Shown here piece after piece: positions 31,286 through 40,973 of a stretch of 64,000 nucleotides of DNA. Below the pieces are notes generated by a model. It did no database searches and was not told the DNA's origin. It was given only the letters and a program-made list of their open reading frames with translations. Position 1 is the first letter of the stretch; each line of letters starts with the position of its first letter. Source of the DNA: Prostheceraeus crozeri (taxonomy: Eukaryota; Platyhelminthes; Polycladida; Euryleptidae); the NCBI GenBank assembly GCA_907163375.1, contig CAJQUW010009225.1:434001-498000 (forward strand), in the 5' to 3' direction. The position numbers were made by a program, and so were the translations under genes.

Positions 31286-31307
31286 GGTGCGTGGTAATCA
31301 TATCTGA

Positions 31308-31664
31308 TTAAGATTTGCATAGTAGGGCGATGAACTCACGACGAATAAATGTCATGATGGAGCGATGTATGTATCTTCTATACTTCTCCCAATTGTATTT
31401 GCGAAATGAGAAACAGTTTGCGGAATGAGAATGGTAGATTTGAATTTCATTTCTGTAATGTTGAAGCCAAACTTGATCACCCAAGGAGATGAATCTTAAT
31501 GTTTCAAAATATTCCAAATCCCTCATGATATCATTGAGGTTGACAAATTGTCGCCATGTTAATGTAATTCCTCTTGATGTATGACCATGAGAATTTTTGA
31601 AATGTACGTTTCCATCACGATCAACTCTGATATATTGTAGAGAGTCCAAAATCCAAGTCTTCAT
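31308..31664 (-). CDS. PC4-like protein, copy 1
   Basis: The 118-residue protein starts at ATG 31664. It appears to contain two strand-strand-helix units: residues 8-54 (YIRVDRDGNVHFKN, RGITLTWRQFVNL, DIMRDLEYF) and 63-108 (QVWLQHYRNEIQIYH, FSFRKYNWEKYRRYIHRSI). The first resembles the PC4/Sub1 transcription coactivator domain, in which a G-I-S-L strand leads into a helix beginning with Q-W. Basic overall. It is divergent from the plus-strand gene at 31700 across only 35 bp. With copy 2 and the TBP-like gene it forms a minus-strand cluster, which favours a transcription role. Confidence 0.5.
   Translation of the reverse strand: MKTWILDSLQYIRVDRDGNVHFKNSHGHTSRGITLTWRQFVNLNDIMRDLEYFETLRFISLGDQVWLQHYRNEIQIYHSHSANCFSFRKYNWEKYRRYIHRSIMTFIRREFIALLCKS
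31314..31320 (-). promoter_or_regulatory. ATGCAAA motif before PC4-like copy 2
   Basis: Read on the minus strand, ATGCAAATC lies 35 bp before the ATG at 31285, the same spacing as for plus-strand genes. Confidence 0.55.
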
Positions 31665-31699
31665 GATGTTATGCAAAGTTGCAGATTAGCAATATAAAA
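31665..31699. promoter_or_regulatory. 35-bp divergent promoter with ATGCAAA motif
   Basis: This is the whole space between the start codons of the minus-strand PC4-like copy 1 and the plus-strand virion gene. ATGCAAAGTTG at 31671-31681 is 29 bp before the plus-strand ATG at 31700. Confidence 0.6.
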
Positions 31700-33097
31700 A
31701 TGTCGTTTTATCATATTTTGCTTAGCAATGCGGCTACAAAGAGATTTACTAGCAATCGAGCCGCACTCTTTTCTACTCCCATTGATCATGCACAACAGCT
31801 AAATGGGAATTGGGAAGTGGGTGTCACTCAACTTGTTTATAGCAACTGTGTCTATACTTTTGATCATGAGGTGATGACTATTAATATGAGGCGTACAGCT
31901 GCTTATCAATGTGAAAAGGGGTGCCGAATATACATTCCACAGTGGCCAAAGAAAGATCTCTTATCATGTAAAAAGTTTATATATGATTTCTTGAATAAAG
32001 CGTGTAAACATATTGTCCAATTTACTCCGCACAATGATGATTATAATTATGTACATCATGTAGTTGAGAAAGATTGGATTGTTGGTTTAAGTCCAAGTTT
32101 AAGAAATGATTTAGGCTACCTCGCTAGCGCCTTAACAAGCTATGATAATTTTAACGTTAATTACCACATAAGTGGTCATAAACAGTTAATATATCGAGAG
32201 GAAGCTTATTATGTAGATCTTATTCCAAGAAATGAGAAGACGTTGGTGAAGAAGATTGTGATTAAGCCAAGAAAGACAAACATGACTCCTGAAACATTAT
32301 TGAAGAAATTTAATTATCTCCTTCGAGTTGATGACAAACAAGTGGCAACATTGACTTATATTAAATCATCTAATCATATTGCAATAAGTAAATTAAATGA
32401 TGATGATCTAGTATTAGTTTGTTCAAAAGATTTTCATCAGTTCTTACGACATCGTTCTGCAGCTGTTCATGGAAAATCTGATATGCAACATTTACCATGT
32501 GAAAGGTCAAATCAATTTGATACAGAATGGGCCGTATCTTTATACAGAAAGTGTGTAGAGCCTTTTGGTGGTTTCTTACATGAAACAAGAGTGTTGATGC
32601 CTCGCATTATTACTTCGGTTAAATTGGTTGTAGATTATTTAAATGAAGTGATTAATGAGCAACATATTTCATTTTCTGAAAAAGAAGGTACTTTGTCTCT
32701 CACTATAAATGGAAAAGGTATTGAACTAATTATGGATAAAACTCTAATGGACATTTTGGGTTTTGATCAAAATATCTTTAAAAGTGGTACTGTAACCAAA
32801 GCTAGCGCAGACATGTCGCTATCGCGTCGTATTAACTATTTTCAGATATATTCCAATATTGGTGAAGATGTACGTGTGGGAGATGTTGAAGCTCCATTGC
32901 TAGCAATGATACCATACCAGCCAAAAAGCTGCAGTATTTTATCTGAGCATACTTTCAAGAAAGTGCATTATACAAAGCTGAAATCAAACTACATCCCACA
33001 AATTGATATTGCCATTTATGATGATGCTGGTGCGTTGATTCCTTTTCATAAAGATGCTGTGACAAGTATTACACTCCATTTCCGAATGAAGAGTTAA
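31700..33097 (+). CDS. Polinton virion-type protein, copy 1
   Basis: The 465-residue protein starts MSFYHILLSNAATKRFTSN, then LNGNWEVGVTQLVY. The order S-N-x5-F-x-x-N followed by G-x-WEVGV is a recurring start in animal Polinton proteins. I recognise it as a conserved virion-type family, possibly a penton or minor capsid/fibre protein, but the exact role is not certain. It is related to the next gene (33137-34657) in the first 60 residues and in the middle (DTEWAVSLYRKCVEPFGGF compared with DEWWVDIYGDRI). The ATG was chosen because the upstream codons lack another ATG and the promoter motif sits 29 bp before it. Confidence 0.6.
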   Translation: MSFYHILLSNAATKRFTSNRAALFSTPIDHAQQLNGNWEVGVTQLVYSNCVYTFDHEVMTINMRRTAAYQCEKGCRIYIPQWPKKDLLSCKKFIYDFLNKACKHIVQFTPHNDDYNYVHHVVEKDWIVGLSPSLRNDLGYLASALTSYDNFNVNYHISGHKQLIYREEAYYVDLIPRNEKTLVKKIVIKPRKTNMTPETLLKKFNYLLRVDDKQVATLTYIKSSNHIAISKLNDDDLVLVCSKDFHQFLRHRSAAVHGKSDMQHLPCERSNQFDTEWAVSLYRKCVEPFGGFLHETRVLMPRIITSVKLVVDYLNEVINEQHISFSEKEGTLSLTINGKGIELIMDKTLMDILGFDQNIFKSGTVTKASADMSLSRRINYFQIYSNIGEDVRVGDVEAPLLAMIPYQPKSCSILSEHTFKKVHYTKLKSNYIPQIDIAIYDDAGALIPFHKDAVTSITLHFRMKS

Positions 33098-33106
33098 TGC
33101 AAAAGT
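33097..33106 (+). promoter_or_regulatory. ATGCAAA motif before virion-type copy 2
   Basis: ATGCAAAAGT lies 40 bp before the likely ATG at 33137 and directly touches the earlier in-frame ATG at 33107, which argues for the later start. Confidence 0.5.
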
Positions 33107-33136
33107 ATGCTAATATATTTTTCCAATGTGAATAAT

Positions 33137-34657
33137 ATGGAAAGTGAAAATAAGGACTCGTTTCTAATCTACTTGCCCAGTAATGCTTCTATGAATAAAT
33201 TTCCCAAAAATAAACCATCAGACTATCGAGTAGAATTAAATCGGCCACTGCATTTAGAAGGTGAATGGGAAGTTGGCGTTTCTAGTATTTGCTATGATAG
33301 CAATATTCAGAATGTGAATGATTTGGAAGAAATGATATTGACTCCTCGCACCCATGATGGAATAACGATGAATAATGCATTTCAGTTCCCATACAATTTA
33401 ACATCAGATGGAAAGTGGAACTATGAATGGATTCAGATAAAATCAGATTCTTATGAGCCATTTGGGAATGAGAAAATTATTAAGGCATTCAACAGTGGTA
33501 ATACTTCCATCATGAAGAATAAAAATCAGAAAGCTTATGAGTTTACTATCTATCATTGGAGTGGGAGACAGTTCCTCCGCTTTCATTCTTTTACTAAAGG
33601 TCTTACGCTGAGGTTGGATAGTGAATTCTATCCACATCTTGGTTTTGGTCATGGACTACATCTAACGTCAATTGCTACTGCAAATGTTAAAAAAGTTTAT
33701 TCAACTCGAATCAACAAATTTCATTATAGATTTAAAATATTTGATGAAGATGTTGTAGAATGCGAAGAACGCATCATTTTGAAAAAGCGTGGTGTTCAAC
33801 CTTTATCACTTATTGAGTTAGTAAAACGATGGAATGAGACTGTGGGTAAGAAGTATGGAGAGAAAATTATGGCGGACAAAAATAAGTTGGTTATTCAGAA
33901 ATATAATGACAAACTTACAGTTTATTTCTCTCCAACCTTGCGTCATTTTGTAAGACATTATACGCCTATTATTGGAAGCGGTGTGGTGTATGGTTCTCAT
34001 GAATATCACACTAAAGCTGATTCAGTTAATGATGAATGGTGGGTGGACATCTATGGCGATCGCATCAAGAAAATTTACCAGTCTTATGAAGAATCTAAAG
34101 TTGCTATCAATATAATGCCGCGTCTATATCATACAGTTGAAAGCTTCATTCATGTAGTAAATCCTTATATACAACAGAAGTTGAAGCATGTGATGAAAAG
34201 TAAATATGATGTAAAGACACACCACATTTCGTTTTCAATTGAAAAACAACGCGTTGTTCTGAAACTGGGTGATGACATTCAATGTCAATTGAGTAAAAAT
34301 TTGAAAAAACTCTTTGGCTTTTCAATGCTACAAACTGTGTTTGCTGCTGCGCATACGATTGGTATAGAAACACCAATGACACTTGATAAACATGAACAAC
34401 ACCTTTACATTCAAAGTGATTTGATTTTACCTATTTCTGTTGGCGAGAAAAAAGAATACATTTTACGTGATTTCATTCATGATAAAGACGCTTCATATGG
34501 AATAGTCGAGAAGATGTTTGAATCTATTTTCTATCATCCCGTCGTCAAACAAACTATACCCTCTATTGCTATCAAAATTACCAATGGTTTACAAGAGTGT
34601 ATCCATGTGAAAGATACTAAATCCCTCGTAACTTTAGTGTTTCGGAAAACAAAGTGA
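33137..34657 (+). CDS. Polinton virion-type protein, copy 2
   Basis: The 506-residue protein begins MESENKDSFLIYLPSNASM, then FPKNKPSDYRVELNRPL and GEWEVGVSSICYD, a closer match to the conserved Polinton pattern (L-P-S-N-x-S, F-P-x-N, G-x-W-E-V-G) than its upstream paralogue. Both were probably made by a tandem duplication and then diverged. The family is found with capsid genes, so a minor capsid, penton or spike-base role is likely. A longer start at 33107 is possible but overlaps the promoter motif. It converges on PolB; AATAAA follows at 34681. Confidence 0.62.
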   Translation: MESENKDSFLIYLPSNASMNKFPKNKPSDYRVELNRPLHLEGEWEVGVSSICYDSNIQNVNDLEEMILTPRTHDGITMNNAFQFPYNLTSDGKWNYEWIQIKSDSYEPFGNEKIIKAFNSGNTSIMKNKNQKAYEFTIYHWSGRQFLRFHSFTKGLTLRLDSEFYPHLGFGHGLHLTSIATANVKKVYSTRINKFHYRFKIFDEDVVECEERIILKKRGVQPLSLIELVKRWNETVGKKYGEKIMADKNKLVIQKYNDKLTVYFSPTLRHFVRHYTPIIGSGVVYGSHEYHTKADSVNDEWWVDIYGDRIKKIYQSYEESKVAINIMPRLYHTVESFIHVVNPYIQQKLKHVMKSKYDVKTHHISFSIEKQRVVLKLGDDIQCQLSKNLKKLFGFSMLQTVFAAAHTIGIETPMTLDKHEQHLYIQSDLILPISVGEKKEYILRDFIHDKDASYGIVEKMFESIFYHPVVKQTIPSIAIKITNGLQECIHVKDTKSLVTLVFRKTK

Positions 34658-34836
34658 AGTCATTGTGATATGTTTATTGAAATAAAAATATGTATATGAA
34701 AAAGTCTTTTCACAGATATAGGGGGAATGGGCTGACTGTAGGTATATATTCACAAGGAAGAAACGATCTCATACGATACATAAAACAACCATGTATATCT
34801 ACAAAAAGCAACATCAAAATACTGAGTTAAAGTTGA

Positions 34837-37800
34837 TTATGTCAATACATCTCCTGAATGTGGTAGCGTGAGTTTTATTCTTTTGGGTGGAGGTATGTTT
34901 GTGTCAGGATGTCCATGTGGAAGAGATGTGTTATGTCCTATCCAACACCTCTTATCCTCCCATGCTGAAAGTGCTCGTTTCTTGAACGTGTACGTTTTCA
35001 CAGTATGAACTTGAGATTTTAAGATTGTCATATTGACAAACGTTATAGTTTTATTTTTATAGGCCTTCTTATAGGACCGATGTTTCATTTTATGAACAAT
35101 GGATTTTGATATACCTTTAGCACGCTTAATACTATCTGCACATTCTTTTAGTTTCATGGAATACATTTTAGGACGGAGGAGAATCATTTCATCTATTTCC
35201 TTTCCTGCTGTTTCATCCTTAAAACAACCAAGTTTGGCTTTATTCTGTATGGAATAGAGTGGATGAGTGGGATTGTAGTTAGATGTATCGAAATATTTTT
35301 CTAATGACTTACCTACTTCATTAAAATTTAAATCTTTTTGAGTGGTAATTCCTAAAAAGAAACTATCTGTATCACCACCCAGCAAGCGAACCTCTTTTAC
35401 GAGAGGGCATGGTTTTAATATTTTGTAGAAGAGTTGATACATTTCAAGCTTGGAATAATCTAAAACGGCTTGCCCAATATAGATGGGTTTGCACAACTCA
35501 ACTTCTGATTTAATCATTTTAACACCTACAAGATCCTCATCGATGATGTCTCTATCAATGAAAAGAGGTGATGAGGTCAATTTGTGATATTTTTGTTCAT
35601 CAACGACTAGTTTGTAATTCATACGTTTTCTAACATCCTCCATGGTCTTTCCGAATAGACTATTATTCTTATATTTATAAAAATCCTTTTCAAAATTATT
35701 TTGGGCGAGTGCACGTTTTTGACTGTTACTATCTATGTAGGGTTTGAGGAAGGCTTTCTGTCTAAATTTGATAATGCGGTGAACTGACTTTAGAAGCATG
35801 CCCATTTCTAAATAGAATTTTAATATGCAGAAGTGTACGAGATAATTTTTCTTATCATATTGGGTGAGTAAAAGTTTGCGGCATGGTTTGTACCTTGGCT
35901 GTCCACACTCTGTTAAGTTATTATGAAATTGTGACATGAATGGTGAAAACATATCTTCAGTCACTTCGCCAGATTCAGGTGCGAGTGGGAAATCAGCAGT
36001 TTTATTTTTAATACTATTTGGATAAATCAAATCCACTTCAAAATAATATCCCCAATCACCTTCATCTGGAATATTCAGTATGTTTGAAGGGTTGGAGTAA
36101 TACTCAAGCTCATTTTGATTTAACCAACTAAACTCGGAATGAGGTAGTGGTTTAGACAGTGAACTGCCATATAAATTATTTTGGTCATAGTACTTTAGGT
36201 GGATATGATCATCACCTACTGTTTCAGATTTTATATGATGTTTATTTACAAATGTGAGACCACCGCGTATTCCGCGCTCAAATATATTATACATCTCCGG
36301 GTCTTGTAAGAGATGAATGGTCTCACCAGTCATTTTAAAGGCTGATTTAAAGGACATGGCTGGTAGACTGACAAAGTGGATAGGATCTAATTTGTCTTCT
36401 TCTAATGCCACTCGTCGAAACTCCTGAAAGACATCAGCCAGCAAAATGACATCTAATTCTAAGTAAGCGATCATATAATCGCCAAACGTTTTACAATTAA
36501 ATTTTAACCATGCCTCTTGAGCATGTTCATAGTCCTCTACTGGACAATCTTCACCCGTCAAATCGTTTTTGAATTTGTCAATGGAAGGAAGGGTTGTTTC
36601 ATTTAGTTTAGACATTGAGCTAAAATACGCATAAGGAAAGACTCCTTTGCGAGTGATTATTTCATCCGTTAAGTTTGGATAGTGTTTCTTCAAAGTTTGA
36701 CTATGGGGAAGAAACTTGAGATTACGAACGAGAGAAGCTAGTGACGCTGACATGAATTGAAATGAATCTAAAAATTTTATTTCGAAGAAGACTGTCTTAT
36801 TTTCTTTAGTTTTATCTACTGGTACTTTTGCTGTCATTGCCATGAATTTTTCTCTCGTTTGTGCTATTACATTAAACTGCCACGATTTCATCTGGCTCAA
36901 CCCTCCTTTTATGAGCATATGACTGTCATAGCCCTTAAAGTTATGAAAAATGACGGGTAGTACACGACGTCTCAACCTAAGTGAAAAGTTACATTTGGAG
37001 CAGAGTGCGTTTCTAAATTTACCAGTGATGTGATCATGATCACGCACTTTCTTAATTTTATCGTCATCAAACGTTTTATGACATTTAGGACAGGATGTGC
37101 AACTTTCAAATTTTTGTTTGTCTTCATCTGACATATGTAGTGACTTACGCTGCAATTGGGAATCATATGATTGTTGAAATTTTGCAGCTTTATCGAGAAA
37201 TTCTAGAAATTTTGAAATGCAATCTTCACCTTGCCAAGTATGCATTTTGTTTTGTCTATTCCTAAAGTGGTCATGCCATACTTCATAGCAGGATATGGCT
37301 GCTGGCTTGTGGATGATATCATCAATGTAGCATTCTATGTCTGCGTAAATGACACGCAGGGGACTTAATTCGTCACCATTATCCCTATGTGAAAATATTT
37401 TATCTTTGGGCATGCGTTCCATTTGTAATTTACCTCGCTTGCACCATTCATAGTGAGTTTCAAATTTATCTTTACTCCAAAATGAGCGGATGCAGCGGTC
37501 GCATACAAAATGTTCACCTCTTTTAGAGTGCCCCAAGTGAGTGTACAAGCGAGAGATTTTGGGAATACCACAGTAGTGCCATTCCTCGCTATCATCTTGT
37601 TTTACTAATAAGAGGTTGACTACACGTTCATAACAAGTTGAACGTGAATTATAGCGGGCACCCTTCAACCCCTTCTCCCACACGTGAACGACAATTTTAA
37701 TCTTATTATGTTTTTCGAACGTTTCTACATCTTTGATTTTCATGTTGTTACTATCACAACCTTCAAAGTCTAGTTCATCCTCCCACTGTCTATAGCTATA

Positions 37801-38809
37801 GGTGCGATCTCGATGCGCGTTGATATCATTATAGTGAAGGATGGATAGGACTGCATATTTGAAACACTGTGATTTACAATCAACATTGATGACAGCTTTC
37901 TTATTATACAACGTTTTTGGAAGTTTAAATGTGCCTCGAGCTGCATGACTTTCTAATAGGGAAATTTTGAATATGGCTGAGTCCACACCATCAAAAATGA
38001 GAGCGCTGTCGCGTTGATTGAATTTATCTACATTTGATTTTAAACATTGAATGTGAAAATTTAGCCAAGACTCGCAGTCTACAACTTCGGTTGCGGAAGA
38101 GGAAGGAATATGAAACTGTATTCTCTCCGTCACTTGACCCGTTTGAAAATCTATTTTAATATATTTTAGTTTAAGGTAGATGAGCGCCTTCATTCTAAAA
38201 TTGTCTAAATTATTGAAGAGCGCTTCGATAATGTTAGAATTTTGAAGGAGCCACTCAGGAAAATCTACAATTTGAGTATTGGACTCCATGCAGTAGTCGC
38301 GTACTAAATTATTATGTGAAACATTAATGAGGGAGATGGTAGAGGTACCGTTGGTGTAGTGATCATTTGCATGCGTGTGTTGAAGTCTGTGCGAAGATCG
38401 CTGAAAGTGACTATCAAAAGAAAGAGGGCACAAATCGCAAGGAAAGGAGATGTCATCGTCAGAATCAACTTCACCTCCGGAGATTGACACCGCTTTGCGT
38501 TGACACACACGTTGTTTGATGTGTCGAAGGAGACTGTGCTTCCTTGTAAACATATGTCCGCAGTCGGCACATTCCCACTCGTTGCCTTGCCGCGAGAGTC
38601 CTGAGCTGGAACTCACATCACCTGAAAGAGAAATCATTCTTTCATCTCTGTTCAAGCCTCAGTGTAGTGTTACAACCTACCTTGACTCAATAACTCTAAA
38701 CTTTCCTCGAGAAGAGAGGGCGTTGGTGATGAAGTTGTTGCCTGAAATTGAGGAAGATGCTATTAGTCACACGTTTGAGGGAGATGAGAGGAAATTTTCA
38801 ACTTACCAT
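34837..38809 (-). CDS. polB: Protein-primed DNA polymerase B, spliced
   Basis: Exons on the minus strand are 38809-38807 (ATG only), 38741-38681 and 38621-34837, giving 1282 residues in frame. C2H2-like fingers lie at about 38-61, 82-105 and 393-415, and an endonuclease VII-like zinc/HNH block (CPKCHKTF, DHDHITGKFRNALCSKC) at 532-565. Exonuclease motifs are YADIECY (about 449), HNFKGYD (about 582) and YLELD (about 745). Polymerase motifs are YYDQNNLYG (A, about 833), KNNSLFGK (B, about 1006) and GDTDS (C, about 1105). It copies the element from a protein primer in the nucleus. Unspliced, the frame has an in-frame ATG at 38637, an alternative start. Confidence 0.93.
38622..38680 (-). other. 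Intron 2 of PolB
   Basis: The 59-bp intron has donor CAAG|GTAGGT and acceptor TTTCTCTTTCAG|GTGATG. It joins a split glycine codon and keeps the frame into the zinc-finger region. Confidence 0.7.
38742..38806 (-). other. Intron 1 of PolB, directly after the ATG
   Basis: The 65-bp intron has donor ATG|GTAAGT and acceptor CTCAATTTCAG|GCAACA, the same position as in the first left-arm gene. Confidence 0.7.
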
Positions 38810-38945
38810 TTCAACGAAATCAAGTTTAAGGTTGATACTTCTACAAGATAGAGACTTCACTCAAATAATAGTCAAAGAGAGAGATCGTGCGTTCGTCACT
38901 TGTATGATTCACAGATTAAATGAAATGACCTGAATGTCACTTTGC

Positions 38946-38952
38946 TTATATA
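38946..38952 (-). promoter_or_regulatory. TATA box of PolB
   Basis: TATATAA on the minus strand is about 140 bp before the ATG. A leader sequence GAATCATACAAGTGACG follows about 40 bp downstream and matches the leader of the first gene (GAATCACACGAGTGACG) at the same spacing. Confidence 0.65.
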
Positions 38953-39065
38953 CTTTCATCCTCTTCATTCATTGGATGTTCATTCTGATTGGCTGCTTGT
39001 GTATACTTAAGAATTAGAAAAATGTTAAAGTTATCATTATTCAAAGTCAGCATTTCAAAGACAAC

Positions 39066-39503
39066 ATGACAAGTCCTCCAACAACACCAAATACCGCATT
39101 GGAGTTCTCCTCTCCATATACATCAGCAAAGGTGCTCGTTACACCAAATGCACCAAGAAAGGCGAAGGTGGAGAAGACATACAATCTCGACAATATACGA
39201 AAGTTATCATTATCGGAGGAGGATGAAGAGGAGTTGCCCGACCTAACAGGCATACGGTGGAAATATTTACAATATGATGCCGAAGGGGTGATGGAGATGA
39301 CCAGCAAGTCGCACTTGCATCAAATATGGGAGTGGTACACCCCTAACTCCCAACCGCGAACCGTGGCGGAGTGGGCGTACATTGAGAAAGTGAGGGACGC
39401 TGCAGAAGAACGTTTAAAGCAGCTCAACTGTTTTTGTAATCTATGTGAAGCCAGACTCTGGGACGATATTGACGATGAAGACCTTTTGAAATACATGCCA
39501 TAA
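39066..39503 (+). CDS. Polinton accessory protein, unknown function
   Basis: The 145-residue protein starts with a proline/threonine-rich leader (MTSPPTTPNTALEF), has an acidic cluster (LSEEDEEELPDL), then a tryptophan-rich helical part (HLHQIWEWYTPNS; AEWAYIEKVRDAAEERL) with CFCNLCEARLW, a C-x-C-x2-C group that may bind zinc, and ends acidic (DDIDDEDLLKYMP). It is divergent from PolB across about 256 bp that hold the PolB promoter. TAATAAA at the end contains the stop codon and a poly(A) signal. Family not recognised. Confidence 0.55.
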   Translation: MTSPPTTPNTALEFSSPYTSAKVLVTPNAPRKAKVEKTYNLDNIRKLSLSEEDEEELPDLTGIRWKYLQYDAEGVMEMTSKSHLHQIWEWYTPNSQPRTVAEWAYIEKVRDAAEERLKQLNCFCNLCEARLWDDIDDEDLLKYMP

Positions 39504-39568
39504 TAAATGTTTATTTCGTATTATCTTTGCTTTCATACTGACTTACTTGAATGGGGTTTTAGTGAATA

Positions 39569-39958
39569 ATTTAACCATGTATACTTTTTCATTTGGAAAT
39601 AGTAGCACGCTTAGTCTAACTTGTAAATCTAAAAACATTTCATATGGACGATGATGGTAGATAAAATAGTGTCAAATAAATTAAGATAGCTTACACTTCT
39701 GATACAGGGATAGCAATCGACTGCGATCCATGTGTAAAGAGCTTGTTAGACTATGGATGGGCTTAAGTGGATGATTTAACCATGTATACTTTTTCATTTG
39801 GAAATAGTAGCACGCTTAGTCTAACTTGTAAATCTAAAAACATTTCATATGGACGATGATGGTAGATAAAATAGTGTCAAATAAATTAAGATAGCTTACA
39901 CTTCTGATACAGGGATAGCAATCGACTGCGATCCATGTGTAAAGAGCTTGTTAGACTA
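39569..39958. repeat. Tandem duplication, two 185-bp copies
   Basis: 39569-39753 and 39774-39958 appear identical (ATTTAACCATG ... GTTAGACTA), with a 20-bp spacer. Part of the unit (CAGGGATAGCAATCGACTGC) occurs again at 40802-40820 beside a copy of the 142-bp repeat, so this arm has been rearranged several times. No coding sequence is evident. Confidence 0.85.
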
Positions 39959-40302
39959 CGGAAGAGAGAAGTGTGTTATGTTGCGTGTGGCGCGTGAGTG
40001 TCCTCCCATTTCATTCCATTCATCAATTCGTCTCATTGATAGAGACAGGTAGAACTCATGGTTCTCATAACGTATGCAATGGAAAGTTTTAGGCAACCTT
40101 CGACAGTTGGCTAAATGTCGCCCTGGCGCGAATGCATACTACGTTGAGACAGAGGCAATCACTTGCAAACATGACGCAGAGAGGTTTAACAAGATTGACC
40201 ATTGCCGAATGTCCCTTGCGGTATACATAGCTACGGGTTTCACCGCCGCCCTTTACAGGAACGCCCGTCGAAAGGAAGTATTACACCGAACTTCATTTGC
40301 AA

Positions 40303-40444
40303 CGTTCAAGTTGACTGATAGCAGATTCAACTTAATGATAGTATTCGCCAGTCCGAAGACTGCCCAGGGCAAACCGCGAGGAGGTTCTATCATGTCTTGC
40401 CCCATGGTGGCCCTTAAGAGAGCCGATGGTTCGTTCTCGGGAGT
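40303..40444 (-). repeat. 142-bp structured repeat, copy 1
   Basis: It starts 10 bp after the stop of the gene at 40455-40709. Read on the minus strand it can form a CAGUC-UUCG-GACUG hairpin, an AUGAUAG/CUAUCAU pairing around it, and a terminal AAGUUGA/UCAACUU hairpin. Both strands are open for about 45 codons, so a coding origin is not excluded. Two more copies lie at 40826-40966 and 41299-41440. Confidence 0.85.
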
Positions 40445-40454
40445 AACAAGATGA

Positions 40455-40709
40455 CTATTGGCTTGAATAGTCAATGGGTATGACGCTTAGGTTGTCGTAT
40501 ACCCTATACCGCCTAAGCCGTGGTGGTGCATCTGGCACCTTTCGGATGCGAGTGGTATTCGGAGTCCACACCTCATCCGTCCAAACGATCCTCTTGATCT
40601 TCCCCTTCTTCTCATCCTCCTCATCCCACTCGTCGAGGATGATGAAGTCGGGAATGCCGTTGTCTTCATCGGTGAAGACGGGAATGTTGTCGGTAGATGT
40701 CGCTTCCAT
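40455..40709 (-). CDS. Small acidic Polinton accessory protein
   Basis: The 84-residue protein starts at ATG 40709, about 47 bp after a TATATAAG box (minus strand, near 40756). It is acidic in the first half (DEDNGIPDFIILDEWDEEDE) and basic later (KKGKIKRIVW; PPRLRRYRVYD). No family is recognised. Small size, its own TATA box and the 142-bp repeat immediately after its stop define a cassette-like unit shared with the gene at 40974-41240. Confidence 0.55.
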   Translation of the reverse strand: MEATSTDNIPVFTDEDNGIPDFIILDEWDEEDEKKGKIKRIVWTDEVWTPNTTRIRKVPDAPPRLRRYRVYDNLSVIPIDYSSQ

Positions 40710-40825
40710 CGTGACTTAAAATTGAATGAGAAGCGCTACAATCTTCTAGCTTATATAGGGTTTTCAACAATGAATTGCTCAACAGCGAATCAGAATGCTT
40801 CAGGGATAGCAATCGACTGCATAAT

Positions 40826-40966
40826 GTTCAAGTTGACTGATAGCAGATTCAACTTAATGATAGTATTCGCCAGTCCGAAGACTGCCCAGGGCAAACCGCG
40901 AGGAGGTTCTATCATGTCTTGCCCCATGGTGGCCCTTAAGAGAGCCGATGGTTCGTTCTCGGGAGT
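40826..40966 (-). repeat. 142-bp structured repeat, copy 2
   Basis: It starts 7 bp after the stop of the gene at 40974-41240. Sequence appears identical to copy 1 over the repeat, and the flanks differ at once on both sides. Confidence 0.85.
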
Positions 40967-40973
40967 CGTCATC

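Noticed and set aside
38516..38933. Plus-strand frames upstream of PolB
   Set aside because: They are antisense to the PolB leader exons and introns and contain no recognisable protein.
40074..40454. Plus-strand 126-codon frame covering the first 142-bp repeat
   Set aside because: It mixes unique sequence with the repeat and ends antisense to the next gene's 3' region; the minus-strand genes with TATA boxes explain the layout better.
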